A stretch of 5,208 bases of DNA from Rickettsiales bacterium (GTDB lineage: Bacteria; Pseudomonadota; Alphaproteobacteria; Rickettsiales; UBA3002): positions 1 through 5,208 of the forward strand of contig CANEUT010000124.1 in assembly GCA_947441895.1 (NCBI GenBank). Reading direction: 5' to 3'. Below the pieces are notes generated by a model. That model had not been told where the DNA came from and made no database searches. It saw only the letters and a list, made by a program, of their open reading frames with translations. Shown in pieces: positions 5,075 to 5,208 of this stretch (the stretch's first letter is position 1; every line of letters begins with the position of its first letter). The position numbers and the translations under genes are program-made.

Positions 5075-5208
5075 ATGAAATCCGCATCTGCTTCGCTTTC
5101 GCTCGCGTCATCGACGCCGCGCGCTTCCGTCACTCCGGTGTCGATGGATAACCTCATTGCCGCCACGTCGCAAATTGTCAGCGCCTATTTGGTGAACCGC
5201 GCCGAACA
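5075..5208 (+). CDS. MucR/Ros-family transcriptional regulator (N-terminal fragment, 3' end outside window)
   Basis: Forty-four codons are visible before the window ends. After a Ser/Ala/Thr-rich start (MKSASASLSLASSTPRASV) comes DNLIAATSQIVSAYLVNRAE, which resembles the N-terminal helix of MucR/Ros proteins (consensus like LTADIVSAYVSNN), the part used for oligomerisation in that family. MucR proteins are about 140-150 residues with a Ros-type zinc finger in the C-terminal half, which is not in view. The start at 5075 has an AGGAG-like ACGAG six bases from a short spacer to the ATG. A second in-frame ATG at 5144 would remove the low-complexity extension and begin nearer the usual family N-terminus. 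Such regulators bind AT-rich DNA and commonly repress themselves. The assignment rests on about 20 residues and is therefore moderate. Confidence 0.75.
   Translation, partial: MKSASASLSLASSTPRASVTPVSMDNLIAATSQIVSAYLVNRAE

Noticed and set aside
1..5208. CRISPR array, tRNA, rRNA, integrase or phage genes
   Set aside because: No spaced direct repeats, no tRNA-like cloverleaf, and no mobile-element protein motifs were found on either strand.

Overview
The window reads as chromosomal DNA of an alphaproteobacterium; no genus can be named from it. The evidence is the gene set: a MucR/Ros-type regulator, a Fur without the Cys-X2-Cys zinc motif of E. coli Fur, an ornithine-lipid acyltransferase pair, and an hscB-hscA iron-sulfur chaperone pair. 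Base composition is moderately GC-rich and similar across all genes, and no gene looks recently acquired.

Layout from right to left, the direction in which most genes are transcribed: a rightward, 3'-truncated mucR-like gene starts at 5075. A 171-base divergent intergenic region separates it from fur (4903-4481). Then follow an OlsB-like N-acyltransferase (4479-3679), an OlsA/PlsC-like O-acyltransferase (3679-2879) and a VanX/DdpX-type D-Ala-D-Ala dipeptidase (2892-2335). These four genes are packed with a 1-base gap, a 1-base overlap and a 14-base overlap, so they almost certainly form one operon. A 144-base spacer with a palindromic repeat precedes hscB (2190-1669). A 99-base spacer with a second palindromic repeat precedes hscA, which starts at 1569 and runs off the left edge after 523 codons of an expected 615-620. 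Every other long open frame is an antisense or frame-shifted shadow of these genes.

Functionally, the cluster joins an iron- or metal-responsive repressor, a phosphorus-free membrane lipid pathway (ornithine lipid), peptidoglycan dipeptide turnover, and the J-protein/Hsp70 pair that helps transfer Fe-S clusters from the IscU scaffold.

No unknown protein system is visible. The most unusual signal is non-coding. The only two sizeable gaps in the leftward gene run each carry a 73-80 base palindromic element. The two elements share an outer frame (TATTTTGTCATTC, GAATCTAG, TGAGATCC, GGATGACA) but differ inside, lie in opposite orientations, and show paired substitutions that preserve a hairpin within each arm. 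The second notable point is a possible promoter whose predicted start falls on the A of the hscB ATG, which would give a leaderless mRNA.
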